The translations under genes were made by a program, and so were the position numbers. From Novosphingobium sp. ST904 (lineage in GTDB: Bacteria > Pseudomonadota > Alphaproteobacteria > Sphingomonadales > Sphingomonadaceae), in assembly GCF_001298105.1 (NCBI RefSeq), contig NZ_LGJH01000164.1, forward strand, positions 62,001 to 126,000: a stretch of 64,000 bases of DNA, given 5' to 3'. The notes under the pieces are model-generated. The model had not been told where the DNA came from and ran no database searches. It was given only the letters and a program-made list of their open reading frames with translations. Positions 19,392 to 30,639 of the stretch are shown here, in pieces; within the stretch, counting starts at the first letter, position 1; the number at the start of each line of letters is the position of its first letter.

Positions 19392-20252
19392 CTATTTCTT
19401 AAACCTGCGAAGCACGCGCCAGGTGAAGGCCTTGACCCGATTGCGCGCAGGCCAGCGCTTCGTCCGGTGCGGTGACAGCCCCAATCCGCGCAGCCATCCG
19501 TTGAAAGCCCGCGCGTCCGCCTCGGCGAAACTCCATTCCGAGCGCCAGGTAATCGACAGCGAAACGGACGGAGCGCTGCCGTTGCGCACGAAATGCGGCG
19601 CCATGACCGGCACGTAGACCGCATCGCCCGGTGAAAGCGCGAATTCCGTGCCGCCGCAGAGCAGTTCGTCATGCCATTTGAGTTCGCGGCCGCCGCCGGT
19701 GTGATAGGTTTCGTGCACTTCGTCCGGCGCAAAGCGGGGATCGCCTGCGGGGAACTGGGTCATGACCTTGGTGCCGCGTACCTGCAGCAAGATATTGTGC
19801 TCGGGGTCGAAGTGGTAGGGCGTGACGCCGCCCGCCGAAGTGATGAAGGCGAAGGCCTGGAGCTTCATCATCCGGCCGGTCCTCGACTCGATCACAGGGC
19901 GCAGTTCGCCCAACAGGTCTTCGAGCAGCTGGGCGTAGGCTGGCACCTGCTCGATGTTCTTGATGACGGCCCAGGAGTTGGTGGTCTCGATCTCGCGGAT
20001 GGTGCGGCCGATGGGAATGCCGGTGGCGGCAGGTTTGCCATCGACGCCGAGCGGCTGATTGCCGAAATTGTACTCGACCGAAGCAGGCGGAAGCGATTCC
20101 GCAAGGCAGGCCAGCGCTTCGAGCGCCATGAGAGGGTGGTCGCCGAGCGCATGAGTCAGCTTGTGCGCCGTTTCCGGGTAGTTCGCCGCAAAACGTTCGC
20201 GGGTGCTTTCGGAGAAAACTGGCGAGGAAGGGATCCGCGAGACCACGTTCAT
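19392..20252 (-). CDS. JmjC-like cupin protein, putative 2-oxoglutarate/iron oxygenase
   Basis: A 286-residue cupin-like protein. Residues around TPYHFDPEHNILLQVRGTK supply an H-x-D pair, and VPVMAPHFVRN supplies the distal His. Together these make the facial triad expected for Fe(II)/2-oxoglutarate hydroxylases of the JmjC/FIH type. Its ATG at 20252 overlaps the end of the CelD-like acyltransferase gene by 4 bases, so the two are translationally coupled. The target, whether protein or small molecule, is unknown. It ends in a basic Arg/Lys-rich tail. Confidence 0.72.
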   Translation of the reverse strand: MNVVSRIPSSPVFSESTRERFAANYPETAHKLTHALGDHPLMALEALACLAESLPPASVEYNFGNQPLGVDGKPAATGIPIGRTIREIETTNSWAVIKNIEQVPAYAQLLEDLLGELRPVIESRTGRMMKLQAFAFITSAGGVTPYHFDPEHNILLQVRGTKVMTQFPAGDPRFAPDEVHETYHTGGGRELKWHDELLCGGTEFALSPGDAVYVPVMAPHFVRNGSAPSVSLSITWRSEWSFAEADARAFNGWLRGLGLSPHRTKRWPARNRVKAFTWRVLRRFKK

Positions 20253-21429
20253 CGCCCCCCTCCCGCCGGATTGCGTACGAGTTCGGCGCGGACGAAGCTG
20301 CGAAACAGGCGGCGGCGCAGCGGTCCGCCGATGGCGATGGAAAGCCGCGCCATCGTGCGCCGTTCGCGCCAGAGGTGGTCGATCATCGGATGATCGGCAG
20401 CGGCGCAACTGTCGCTCCACTCGATATCGCCGCGTTCAAGGATGTCGAGGTTCTCGCGCTGGAGCAGGACGCCGGGCGAAAAGCGGGAGTAGCGCTCGTC
20501 GAAAGCGGTCTTGAAGGAGTATGCGCCCGGCGGGGTCAGGAAGCTGGCGAGCATGGCGATGGGGCGACCGCCCAAGGTGAGCGAGAGGCGTTCGAGGCGG
20601 CCGCGTGCCGCCGCGCCTTTCAGGCTTTCGCGAAACAGGGCTGCCGTACCCGCATGATTGGCCAGGGCGGAACCTGCTTTGCCTTTCCAGCCCGAGGCTT
20701 CGAGCGCGAGGAACCTCTCGCACCATTCGGGCAGTCCGTCCGCGTCGGAGCGCGCTCGGCCGCCACGGCGCCCTGTTCGGCGAGACGGGCCGCTTGGCGG
20801 CGCAGCTCCTTGCGCTTCTTGGAGGAGAGCGAGGCTTCCAGATAGGCATCGGCCGAAAGGTCCGAAGCGAGCAGGGCACGGTCTTCGCGCAGGACGATTT
20901 CGGTCTGGCGCGCCTCCCCGGAGATTGTCGCGGAAAGGGCGGCATGGATCGGTCCATCCACGGGCATGGCGCGTAGATGCAGGAACAGTGCCTGTCCCGC
21001 ACGGTCGTCCGCCCAGTCCAGCACCGCGCGCCAGAAGTCCCGCTCGGCACCGCGCGCGATGAGCGGGACGCCGCAGAAGCAGTTTTCATGAAGCCAGCTT
21101 GCGAGATTGGGCACGGGCCACCGGTAATAGCGCGGCGCGCTTACCACGGGCAGGAGGCCGGCAAGTTCGCCTGCCTGCTCGAACAGCAGGACCATGACCT
21201 TACCTGTGTCGGGAAGGTGACGAAGCGAGGGCAGGAGGTACCAGCTCTCGAAGAAGGGGTTAGGTTCGCTGGCGCGCAGTGCCAGCCGGTCCCACGCCGC
21301 GATCTGGTCTTCCAGCGCGCGCCAGGGCAGGCAGGACAGCGTGCTTTCCGGCGGCATGGGGGCAGGAGCCGCCAAAGCGGTGTCCTTCCGAACCGAAGTG
21401 GCCTGCCGGTGAAACATGGTCGAATGCAT
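20249..21429 (-). CDS. CelD/BcsL-type GNAT acyltransferase (one frameshift)
   Basis: A 393-residue protein with the FemAB/GNAT double-fold pattern. The N-terminal half has the family opening (WDRLALRASEPNPFFESWYL, then LAGLLPVV), and the C-terminal half has the GNAT-like ERLSLTLGGRPIAMLASF and YSFKTAFDERYSRFSPGVL. Family members acylate polysaccharide or lipid precursors and are common near exopolysaccharide genes. The frame breaks near 20752, where one base is missing between AAERA and DADGLPEWCERF. It probably begins at 21429, but the second Met (residue 5) is possible. The substrate is unknown. Confidence 0.73.
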
Positions 21430-21552
21430 CAGCCTGAATGGATCGCTGCTGATCCGTCCTAGCGTGGCGGCATCAAGGAATTGCTAACGATGCCCCGGGG
21501 AAAACGATCCCGGCGGATCGCTCCGCGCGGGGCCATCGTTCAGCGTTCCGGT

Positions 21553-23645
<2,093 letters not shown>

Positions 23646-23806
23646 AAAACGCCCCCTTTTCCCAACGATGTAACGACGGGTTTTCCCGCTCGATCCGACT
23701 ATGGCTATAGGGAAGCGGGATTAGTGGCAAGCGCGTTGATGGCGGCGGAATTTACGGAATTGCGCCATCCTGGATCAGGTTCGGCCTGCAACAGGTTCGG
23801 CCCGCT

Positions 23807-24807
23807 TCAATGCTGGTAGCCCAGTCGCTCCGGCAATGGCGTGGGCGCGCCGTTCCATTCCAGCGCAACGCCTTCCCCTTCGTCCACCGTCCCGATCAGA
23901 TGTACGTGCGAGCCTGCCGAGGCGGCGGCGGCGCGTATGTAGGCGCTGTTCACGGCAGGGGCGGTGAACAGCAGGACATAGTCGTCCCCCGCCGTCATCG
24001 CGGCGATGCGCTGGTCGAGCCCGTCACCGGCCGTGGAGACGAGCGCGGGGGAAAGCGGAACCTCGTCCGCGGAGAGGGTGATGGCGACCGCGCTGGCCAC
24101 TGCCATCCGGCGCGCATCGACAAGCAGTCCGTCCGAGACGTCCATCATCGCCGTCACCAGGGGGGCAAGCGCCACTCCCAGCGCCGGCTCCGGCATGGGG
24201 CGGCGGTAGCGATCGGCAAGCCATGCGGCATCGGTGCCCTGCACATCGCGGCCCGAGGACAGCAGGTCGAGACCCAGCCCGGAATCGCCGAGCGTGCCGC
24301 TCACCCACACGAGATCGCCCGCCTGCGCGCCGCTGCGGGAGGGCACGAGGCATTCGGTCGGCCCCAGGCCGAGCGCGGTCAGCGAGAAGCTGCGTGCGGA
24401 ACCAGCCGGCATTCGCACGGTATCGCCCCCCAGGAGCGGCATCGCGAAATGGCGGCAGGCACGCTCCAGTCCCGCAAGGAAGGCACGGTCCCAGTCGTCT
24501 TCGCCAAGCGCGTGCGACTTGAGGCAGCCGAGCGGGGCCGCGCCTTTTGCGGCAAGGTCCGAAGCGTTCACGCGACGAGTTTCCAGGCCACGTCCTCGGG
24601 CGGGTCGCCGGGCAGGAAGTGGACGGATTCGACCAGGGTATCCATGGTCAGCACCAGCCGCTCGTCGCCGATTTCCAGAACGGCGGCATCGTCGGCAAGG
24701 CCGCGCGCAGCCGGGTCCACGGCAATCGCGCGCAGGGCGTCTATAAAGGCGAATTCACGGGTCACGCCGGAGACAATGGGCCGTGGCGGGCCCATTGTCG
24801 AGATCAC
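23807..24807 (-). CDS. thiL: Thiamine-monophosphate kinase (one frameshift)
   Basis: Makes thiamine diphosphate from thiamine monophosphate and ATP. Visible family motifs are GLADDAAVLEI near the N-terminus, TMDTLVESVHF, NASDLAAKGA, LGGDTVR, VSGTLGDSGLGL and MMDVSDGLLVDARR. The frame breaks near 24570: gcgtgaacgct needs a second G (gcggtgaacgct) to read WKLVAVNASDLAA. Without it the protein would stop after 79 residues. The repaired length is 333 residues. It lies 40 bases downstream of nusB in the hisG-hisD-nusB-thiL run, an order I recall from other sphingomonads. Confidence 0.93.
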
Positions 24808-24847
24808 GAGTGAACGCTCATGCTGCGCGGAAACGCGGCATCCAGGA

Positions 24848-25306
24848 TCAGCGGACGACCTTGGCGACGGCGTCGAGCACGCCGTTCACGAACTTGGCTT
24901 CGCGCGCATCGAAGAAGGCGTGAGCCACGTCGAGATACTCGCTGATGGCAGCGCCGGTCGGCACGTCGGCGCGGGCGAGAAGCTCGTAGGTTCCCGCGCG
25001 CAGAATCTGCAGCATGGTCTTGTCGAGGCGGGGCAGCGCCCAGCCTTCGGCGAGCTTGCCCGAGAGCAGTTCATCGATCTCGTCACGGCGAGAGATCACA
25101 CCCTTCACCACGTCGTCGAAGAAGGCGACTTCGGCCTTGGCGTATTCCTCTTCGTCGATCGTCATGCCGAGACGGTGGCGGTGGAATTCGTCAAGCAGGG
25201 TGGGCAGCAGGGTGCCCTCCATGTCGAACTGGTACAGCGCCTGGACGGCGGCGAGGCGGGCTGCGGCCCTGGCTTGCTTCGAGCCGGCTTGCTTGGAATT
25301 GCTCAT
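24848..25306 (-). CDS. nusB: Transcription antitermination factor NusB
   Basis: A 152-residue all-helical RNA-binding protein of the rRNA antitermination complex. It opens with the conserved KQARAAARLAAVQALYQFD and ends with DVPTGAAISEYLDVAHAF followed by FVNGVLDAVAKVVR. The ATG at 25306 overlaps the hisD stop by 4 bases (ATGA), which couples it to histidine biosynthesis genes. Length and motifs match the family, and no oddity is seen. Confidence 0.96.
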   Translation of the reverse strand: MSNSKQAGSKQARAAARLAAVQALYQFDMEGTLLPTLLDEFHRHRLGMTIDEEEYAKAEVAFFDDVVKGVISRRDEIDELLSGKLAEGWALPRLDKTMLQILRAGTYELLARADVPTGAAISEYLDVAHAFFDAREAKFVNGVLDAVAKVVR

Positions 25307-26591
25307 TGGGAAAGTCTCACGGAAATGGAGCGCGCGTGCGCGGGAAGCCCTTCGGCGTCGGCAAGGGCAACGGCGGCGGGGCCGATGGCCTCCAGCGCCG
25401 CCTGGTCGAGCTGGATGAAGCTGGTGCGCTTCATGAAATCGAGGACCGACAGGCCCGAGGCGAACCGCGCGCGACGCCCGGTGGGCAGCACGTGGTTGGG
25501 GCCGGCGACATAGTCGCCCACCGCTTCGGGGGTCATGCGGCCAAGGAACACCGATCCGGCATGGCGGATCTTGCGGAACAGGCTCTCCGGATCGTCAGTG
25601 GCGATCTCGACGTGCTCGGCAGCGAGCGCATCGGCAAGGGCCGGGGCCTCGTCGAGGCTCTCGACAATGACGATCACGCCGTAGTCGTTCCACGACTGGC
25701 GAGCGGTTGCTTCGGTGGCGAGGGTGGACAGCTCCAGTTCCACCGCTTCGGCAACAGCGTCGGCATAAGCCGCATCGTCGGTGATGAGGATCGACTGCGA
25801 GGTCGGGTCGTGCTCGGCCTGGCTCAGCAGGTCGGCGGCAATCCGGCGGGGTTCGTTCTTCGCGTCGGCGATGACGAGGATTTCGCTCGGTCCGGCGACC
25901 ATGTCGATGCCGACGACGCCGTAGAGCTGGCGCTTGGCCTCGGCCACCCAGGCATTGCCGGGGCCGGTGACAACGTCGACCGCGGCGATCCGCTCTGTGC
26001 CGTAGGCCAGCGCGCCGACGGCATGGGCACCGCCCACGCGCCACACTTCGTCCACGCCGGCAAGGTGCGCGGCGGCAAGGACGAGCGCGTTGACTTCGCC
26101 CTTGGGCGTAGGCGTGACGACGACGAGACGCTCCACGCCTGCGACCTTGGCGGGGATCGCGTTCATCAGCATCGAGGAGGGGTAGGCCGCGCGGCCGCCC
26201 GGCACGTAAAGCCCGGCGGCATCGACCGCGCGCCAGACCGCGCCGAGGCGGACGCCGGCTTCGTCGGTATAGTCGCGGTTTTCCGGCAGCTGGGCGGCGT
26301 GATAGGCGCGGATGCGGGTTGCGGCGAGTTCGAGCGCGCGCGCAGTTCCGGGGCCAGAGCTTCGAATGCGGCGCGGCAGGTTTCCGCATCGATGCGCCAG
26401 CCGCTCCGGTCGAGGTCGTGTCCGTCGAAGCGCGCGGTATAGTCGGCCAGCGCCGCGTCACCGCGTTCGCGCACTTGCGCCAGGATTTCGGCCACGTCGC
26501 GGGCGACATCGACGGCGCTCTCCCGGCGGTCGGAAACGACGCGCCGGAAGGCTTCCGCGAAGTCCCCGTCCTTGCTGGAAAGGCGCAGCAT
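25303..26591 (-). CDS. hisD: Histidinol dehydrogenase (one frameshift)
   Basis: Zinc-dependent last two steps of histidine biosynthesis, histidinol to histidine with NAD. After repair it has 429 residues with GLYVPGGRAAYPSSMLMN, VGGAHAVGALAYGTE, VTGPGNAWVAEAKR, DMVAGPSEILVIAD, LLSQAEHDPTSQ and GPNHVLPTGRRARF. The frame breaks near 26338 in a CG-repeat: ELRARALELAATRIRAYH needs one more base than is present. It starts at 26591 on the last base of the hisG stop (TGATG) and overlaps nusB at its end. Restoring one base rescues every family motif, so an error in the sequence is more likely than a broken gene. Confidence 0.94.
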
Positions 26592-27247
26592 CAGGCGGCG
26601 GCCTTCTGTTCGGCTACCAGCGCACGGAAGGCTTCGACGAGCGCGGCCACGCGGTCGTCGGTCTTGAGCGCGGCACGGTTGACGATCAGGCGCGCGGAAA
26701 TGTCGAGAATACGGCTGGTCTCGACAAGACCGTTTTCCTTCAGCGTGCGGCCGGTGGACACCAGGTCGACGATGCGGCTGGAGAGGCCGAGCGAAGGGGC
26801 GAGTTCCATCGCGCCGTTCAGCTTCACGACTTCAGCCTGTACGCCCAGCTTCTCATAATGGCGGCGGGTCAGGTTCGGATACTTGCTGGCGACGCGCAAG
26901 TGCGACGGCAGCGCCCCGCCGACTTCGCCTTCACGTTCGGCCACCGAGAGCCGGCAGTGCCCGATATCGAGGTCCACCGGAGCATAGAGGTCCGGGTAGG
27001 CGAACTCTTCCACCACGTCGGAGCCGACGATGCCGACTTGCGCCGCGCCATGCGCCACGAACGTCGCCACATCGAATGCGCGCACGCGGATCAGGCGCAT
27101 CTCGCTGTTCTCGCACGCAAAAGAGAGCGCGCGGGACTTCTTGTCGTGGAATTCCGCCTCGGGCACCACGCCGGCACGCGCCATCAGAGGCAGCGCTTCG
27201 TCGAGGATTCGGCCCTTGGGCACGGCGAATGTCAGGCTTGTCGGCAT
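26591..27247 (-). CDS. hisG: ATP phosphoribosyltransferase, short form
   Basis: First step of histidine biosynthesis. At 218 residues it is the short HisG type, lacking the C-terminal regulatory ACT-like domain. Motifs are LTFAVPKGRILDEALPLM near the start, VGIVGSDVVEEF, and DLVSTGRTLKENGL for the phosphoribosyl diphosphate site. Short HisG enzymes normally need HisZ as a regulatory partner, and no hisZ lies in this window. The ATG at 27247 is the first Met before the conserved opening. It leads the hisG-hisD-nusB-thiL run. Confidence 0.96.
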   Translation of the reverse strand: MPTSLTFAVPKGRILDEALPLMARAGVVPEAEFHDKKSRALSFACENSEMRLIRVRAFDVATFVAHGAAQVGIVGSDVVEEFAYPDLYAPVDLDIGHCRLSVAEREGEVGGALPSHLRVASKYPNLTRRHYEKLGVQAEVVKLNGAMELAPSLGLSSRIVDLVSTGRTLKENGLVETSRILDISARLIVNRAALKTDDRVAALVEAFRALVAEQKAAA

Positions 27248-27349
27248 GGTGCGCGCATTTAGGCTGCCATTGCGCAAAGGGCAACCGGGGATGACGGCGC
27301 TATGTTCGGCCTTCGGATCGCCCCCGGCGCAAGGCTGCAACGGCGCGCT

Positions 27350-27631
27350 CTATTCTCCGGGAGCGCTGGCCTTGATGGCGACGGCGTGGACCCGGTTTCC
27401 CGGAATGTCGCCGAGTGCCGCATTGACGAGGCGCTGGCGCTGAAGGCGCGAAACGCCTGCGAAAGCGGGACTTTCGATTTCTATGGTGAAGTGCGATTCG
27501 CCGGTGCCGTCATCGCCGGTGTGACCGGCGTGGCTGGCGGAATCGTTGACGACATCAAGGCGGGTGGGGGTGAAGGCGGCTTCGAGAAGCTGCCGCATTT
27601 CCTGTGCGATCGGTCCGGTCATGTCTTCCAT
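27350..27631 (-). CDS. BolA-family protein
   Basis: A 93-residue BolA-like protein (or 90 residues from the second Met at 27622). It has the class II KH-like fold pattern: MRQLLEAAFTPTRLDVVNDS, HFTIEIESPAFAGVSRLQRQ and VNAALGDIPGNRVHAVAIKA. BolA proteins pair with monothiol glutaredoxins in [2Fe-2S] trafficking. It is transcribed divergently from the J-domain gene that follows, and only about 30 bases separate the two starts. Confidence 0.9.
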   Translation of the reverse strand: MEDMTGPIAQEMRQLLEAAFTPTRLDVVNDSASHAGHTGDDGTGESHFTIEIESPAFAGVSRLQRQRLVNAALGDIPGNRVHAVAIKASAPGE

Positions 27632-27661
27632 TTACGCGCTCGTTATCCCATCTGGAAGCCG

Positions 27662-28255
27662 GTGAGACATTCTAGATTTCATGGCAGAGTCGAATCCGGT
27701 GGACGCGCGTGCAACTGGCCGGGGTGTGAAGAGGCGGGCGAATTCCGTGCGCCGGGCATGCGCTTGCCCGGTTTTGACGGGCCGGGCGACTATCGCTGGT
27801 TCTGTCTCGATCACGTTCGCGAATTCAATTCGGGGTACGACTATTTCGACGGCATGAGCGCGGAGGAAATTTTCCGCGCGCAGTCGCCGCTGCATGGCTG
27901 GGAAGCGCAGAGCCGTGCGTTCCGGCCGGATGCCGGCGTGGACGGTACGCCGCGCTGGGCCGACTTTGCCGATCCGCTGGAAGCGATCAGCGGCCGGGCC
28001 AAGGCGCACATGCGGCAGCGCCAGTCCGAGATGAAGCCCGAGAACGCCCGCTTCAACCCGGAAGAGCGCCGCGCGCTCGGCGTGCTGGGGCTCGATGGCG
28101 ATATCGACAGCAAGACGCTGCGGCTGCGCTACACGCGGCTGCTGCGCCAGTATCACCCCGATCACAACGGCGGAGACCATAGCCGCGCCGCGCGTTTGCA
28201 GGGGGTGGTGGAGGCTTATCAGCTCCTGCGTAAATCGGCGGCGCTGGGGGGGTAG
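27662..28255 (+). CDS. J-domain protein with N-terminal zinc-like motif
   Basis: A 197-residue co-chaperone-like protein. The C-terminal 60 residues form a J domain (ALGVLGLDGDIDSKTLRLRY, then YHPDHNGGD with the HPD tripeptide). The N-terminus has ACNWPGCEEAGEFRAPG and WFCLDHVREFN, a Cys/His pattern that could bind zinc. No ATG precedes this conserved region in frame; I chose the GTG at 27662, which has ggaag 5 bases upstream. In other alphaproteobacteria it usually sits beside bolA and cobS (recalled), and here cobS is 5 kb away. Confidence 0.85.
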   Translation: MRHSRFHGRVESGGRACNWPGCEEAGEFRAPGMRLPGFDGPGDYRWFCLDHVREFNSGYDYFDGMSAEEIFRAQSPLHGWEAQSRAFRPDAGVDGTPRWADFADPLEAISGRAKAHMRQRQSEMKPENARFNPEERRALGVLGLDGDIDSKTLRLRYTRLLRQYHPDHNGGDHSRAARLQGVVEAYQLLRKSAALGG

Positions 28256-28299
28256 GCCTACTGGCGGAGCGGGGTGACGGTTCGGGCGCCCGCTTCGGT

Positions 28300-28758
28300 T
28301 CAGGCCTTTTCCCTTTCGCAGATTTCGGCTAGTTGTTCGGCGCAGGCGGACCAGCCGTCCGTGAAGCCCATGTCCTCGTGCATCTTGCGGTCTTCCTCGC
28401 GCCAGTGCCGTGCGCGGGCGGTATAGCGCGTGCCGCTGCCTTCCGGTTCCAGTTCCCAGATACCGATCATGAACGGCCCGGATGGCTGGAAGTCTCCCGT
28501 GACGGCATCGGTGGTAACGAAGCGGCGGCCTTCCTCGTATGCGAGGTATATCCCGTCCTGCGGTGCGGTTTCCCCGTCAGGCCCGTACATCGTCATCCGG
28601 CAGATTCCGCCGGGGCGGCGGTCCTGCTCCTCGACTTCGACCCGCCAGGGACGGGGGCACCACCATTCCTCCTGCCGGTTGGCCATGACGTCCCATACCT
28701 GCGTGATGGGAGCATCGATGTAGCGGGTGATCGACAGTTCGTTACCAGTCTCGCTCAC
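28300..28758 (-). CDS. SRPBCC/AHSA1-type START-like domain protein
   Basis: A 152-residue single-domain protein. The opening NELSITRYIDAPITQVWDVM is the typical SRPBCC start. It continues GRRFVTTDAVTGDFQPSG and ends with a long C-terminal helix (WSACAEQLAEICER). The fold makes a hydrophobic ligand pocket. I chose the GTG at 28758 because gaggag lies 5 bases upstream and no ATG fits. It is the last gene of the seven-gene leftward operon behind the HxlR regulator, 10 bases after a glutathione transferase gene. The ligand is unknown. Confidence 0.83.
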   Translation of the reverse strand: MSETGNELSITRYIDAPITQVWDVMANRQEEWWCPRPWRVEVEEQDRRPGGICRMTMYGPDGETAPQDGIYLAYEEGRRFVTTDAVTGDFQPSGPFMIGIWELEPEGSGTRYTARARHWREEDRKMHEDMGFTDGWSACAEQLAEICEREKA

Positions 28759-28768
28759 GGGGTTCTCC

Positions 28769-29434
28769 TCAGTCTCTATCAGGTGCGCCGAGCGGGAAAT
28801 AGGCGCGGAACGGCCGTGCCTCGTCGACGCAGCGGGCGACGGCGGGCAGCGAGAGCAGATGCGCGCGCCAGGCACGAAGGCGCGGCCTGTCCTCGGGAAT
28901 CGGGTGGACCCAATCCGCATAGAACAGGGCGGGCGCCGCGGCGCATTCGATCAGGGTGACATGCTCCATCGGCGGATAGAACTGAAGCCAGCCTTCCAGC
29001 CAGGCGTAGACCCGGTCCAGTTGCGCGCGCGCTTCGGTACAGCGGGGAAGGTCGGGATTTTCCGGATCGCGGATGTACTCGTTTACCACGATCTGCATGA
29101 CGTTCATCACGTAGTTGTCGAAGACCCGGTCCAGCATGCGGATTGCCGTTGCCGCGTCCGGATCTTCGGGCAGGAGCGTGCCCGGGGCGACGTGGTGCCG
29201 ATCTATGTATTCGATGATTGTGGTGGCTTCGAACAGCAGGTTCTCGCCATCGCGCAGCACCGGGAACTTGCCCAGCGGTCCTGCCATCTGCACGACTTCG
29301 GCATGTTCCGGGTGCTCGGCATCGACCACTTGCAGAACGAAGGGCACGTCATGGGCGTAAAGCGCGATCAGCGCCTTCCACGTGTAGGACGAAAAGGGAT
29401 GGCCGAAGAGTTCGAGAACAGGCTCAGGCGTCAT
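28769..29434 (-). CDS. Glutathione S-transferase family protein (1 of 3 in operon)
   Basis: A 221-residue cytosolic GST. The thioredoxin-like N-terminal domain has LFGHPFSSYTWKALIAL with a Ser-containing active-site region, GPLGKFPVLRDGENLLFEAT with the cis-Pro, and EYIDRHH. An all-helical C-terminal domain follows. It overlaps the preceding VOC gene by 4 bases (ATGA at 29431-29434). It would conjugate glutathione to an electrophile; the substrate is unknown. Confidence 0.88.
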   Translation of the reverse strand: MTPEPVLELFGHPFSSYTWKALIALYAHDVPFVLQVVDAEHPEHAEVVQMAGPLGKFPVLRDGENLLFEATTIIEYIDRHHVAPGTLLPEDPDAATAIRMLDRVFDNYVMNVMQIVVNEYIRDPENPDLPRCTEARAQLDRVYAWLEGWLQFYPPMEHVTLIECAAAPALFYADWVHPIPEDRPRLRAWRAHLLSLPAVARCVDEARPFRAYFPLGAPDRD

Positions 29435-29931
29435 GCGGTGGTTCCTGCAAGGGCGGCCTCGATCGCGGCGACATCGATCTTGCGCATCGTCATCATCGCT
29501 TCCATCGCCCGCTTGGCGGCCGCCCGGTCGGGATTGCCCAGCGCCCGTCCCAGCACACGGGGCGTGATCTGCCAGGAAAGTCCCCATTTGTCCTTGCACC
29601 AGCCGCACATGCTTTCCGCGCCGCCATTACCCACGATGGCGTTCCAGTAGCGGTCGGTCTCTTCCTGGTCCCCGGTTTCCACCTGGAACGAGAAAGCTTC
29701 GCTATGCTTGAACGCCGGGCCGCCGTTGAGGCCGATGCATTCTATGCCCATGACCGAGAATTCGACCGTGATGACGTCTCCCGCCTTGCCGTCGGGATAG
29801 TCCGCCGGGGAGCGAGTCACGTCGGTGACCCGGGTGTCGGGAAAGATCGAGGCATAGAAGTTCGCGGCCTCTTCGGCATCGCCTTCGTACCAGAGGCAGG
29901 CGCGGTTCTTCGCGCGATCCGTGGCGGTCAT
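29431..29931 (-). CDS. VOC-family protein, PhnB/3-demethylubiquinone methyltransferase-like
   Basis: A 166-residue protein of the glyoxalase fold. The segments CLWYEGDAEEAANFYASIFP, VEFSVMGIECIGLNGGPAFK, FSFQVETGDQEETDRYWNAI and CGWCKDKWGLSWQITPRVL match the PhnB-like group once misnamed 3-demethylubiquinone-9 3-methyltransferase. It overlaps genes on both sides by 4 bases, so it is embedded in the GST operon. The catalytic role is unknown; members bind metals or ligands, and some are transferases or resistance proteins. Confidence 0.87.
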   Translation of the reverse strand: MTATDRAKNRACLWYEGDAEEAANFYASIFPDTRVTDVTRSPADYPDGKAGDVITVEFSVMGIECIGLNGGPAFKHSEAFSFQVETGDQEETDRYWNAIVGNGGAESMCGWCKDKWGLSWQITPRVLGRALGNPDRAAAKRAMEAMMTMRKIDVAAIEAALAGTTA

Positions 29932-30554
29932 TTCTTCATCTCCCCGATCAGCGTGTTGTCCACCGCTTTGGCTGCCTTGTAGGCTTCGCGCGCCTGGAAA
30001 CGCTCGGCATAGGCGACGAAGGCGCGGCGCGGCGGCATCGTGCCGAAAGTCAGCCCCCAGTCCACCGCGCTGCCGACGTAGACGTCGGCCATGGTGAAGC
30101 GGGAGCCGCACACATAGTCTGCCTGGTCGAAATGGCTTTCGAGAGCATTCATCGTCCGCTCGAAGTTGCCCCAGCCGGCCATCGGCTCCTGTTCGGGCGT
30201 CGGCTCGCACTTGAGGTGGCGCGAGGTGATCGCCTGTTCGACCGGGCCGGACGCGAAGAACGTCCAGCGATAGTAGTCCGCCATTTCCCCGTCATTGGGC
30301 AGCAGTCCGGCTTCGGGATGCATCTCGGCGAGGTAGAGGCAGATCGCGGCGGCTTCGGTCACGACACGGTCGCCGCCATCGGCGTGGTGGACGATCGTGG
30401 GCACCTTGCCCATCGGATTGACCGCGAGGAAACTGGCCGGCTTGTCTTTCCAGTCGATCAGGACCTGCCGGTAATCGGCGCCCGCCTCATGAAGTGCCCA
30501 GCGGGCGATCTGCCCACGCGACATCGGGTTGGTATAGAAGGTATAATCGGCCAT
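29928..30554 (-). CDS. Glutathione S-transferase family protein (2 of 3)
   Basis: A 208-residue GST. The N-terminal domain reads FYTNPMSRGQIARWALHEAG with Ser as the likely thiol-activating residue, FLAVNPMGKVPTIVH with the cis-Pro, and VVTEAAAICLYLAEMHP for glutathione gamma-glutamyl contact. The helical domain contains FTMADVYVGSAVDWG, the N-capping box region. It begins 85 bases after the larger VOC gene and overlaps the next VOC gene by 4 bases. It is only distantly similar to its two operon neighbours, so this is not a recent tandem duplication. Confidence 0.89.
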   Translation of the reverse strand: MADYTFYTNPMSRGQIARWALHEAGADYRQVLIDWKDKPASFLAVNPMGKVPTIVHHADGGDRVVTEAAAICLYLAEMHPEAGLLPNDGEMADYYRWTFFASGPVEQAITSRHLKCEPTPEQEPMAGWGNFERTMNALESHFDQADYVCGSRFTMADVYVGSAVDWGLTFGTMPPRRAFVAYAERFQAREAYKAAKAVDNTLIGEMKK

Positions 30555-30639
30555 GGTCCTTCTCCGTCGCGTGGTGCGAGGTTGGAACAATTGCGGAACA
30601 CAGGGCTGTCGTCAATGGCCTTGCAGTTCCGGTCGTGCC

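Noticed and set aside
25303..26591. hisD, and likewise pckA, hppA, thiL and chvG, as pseudogenes
   Set aside because: One base restores full length and every motif in each case, and thirteen such events in 47 kb of conserved genes fit sequence error better.
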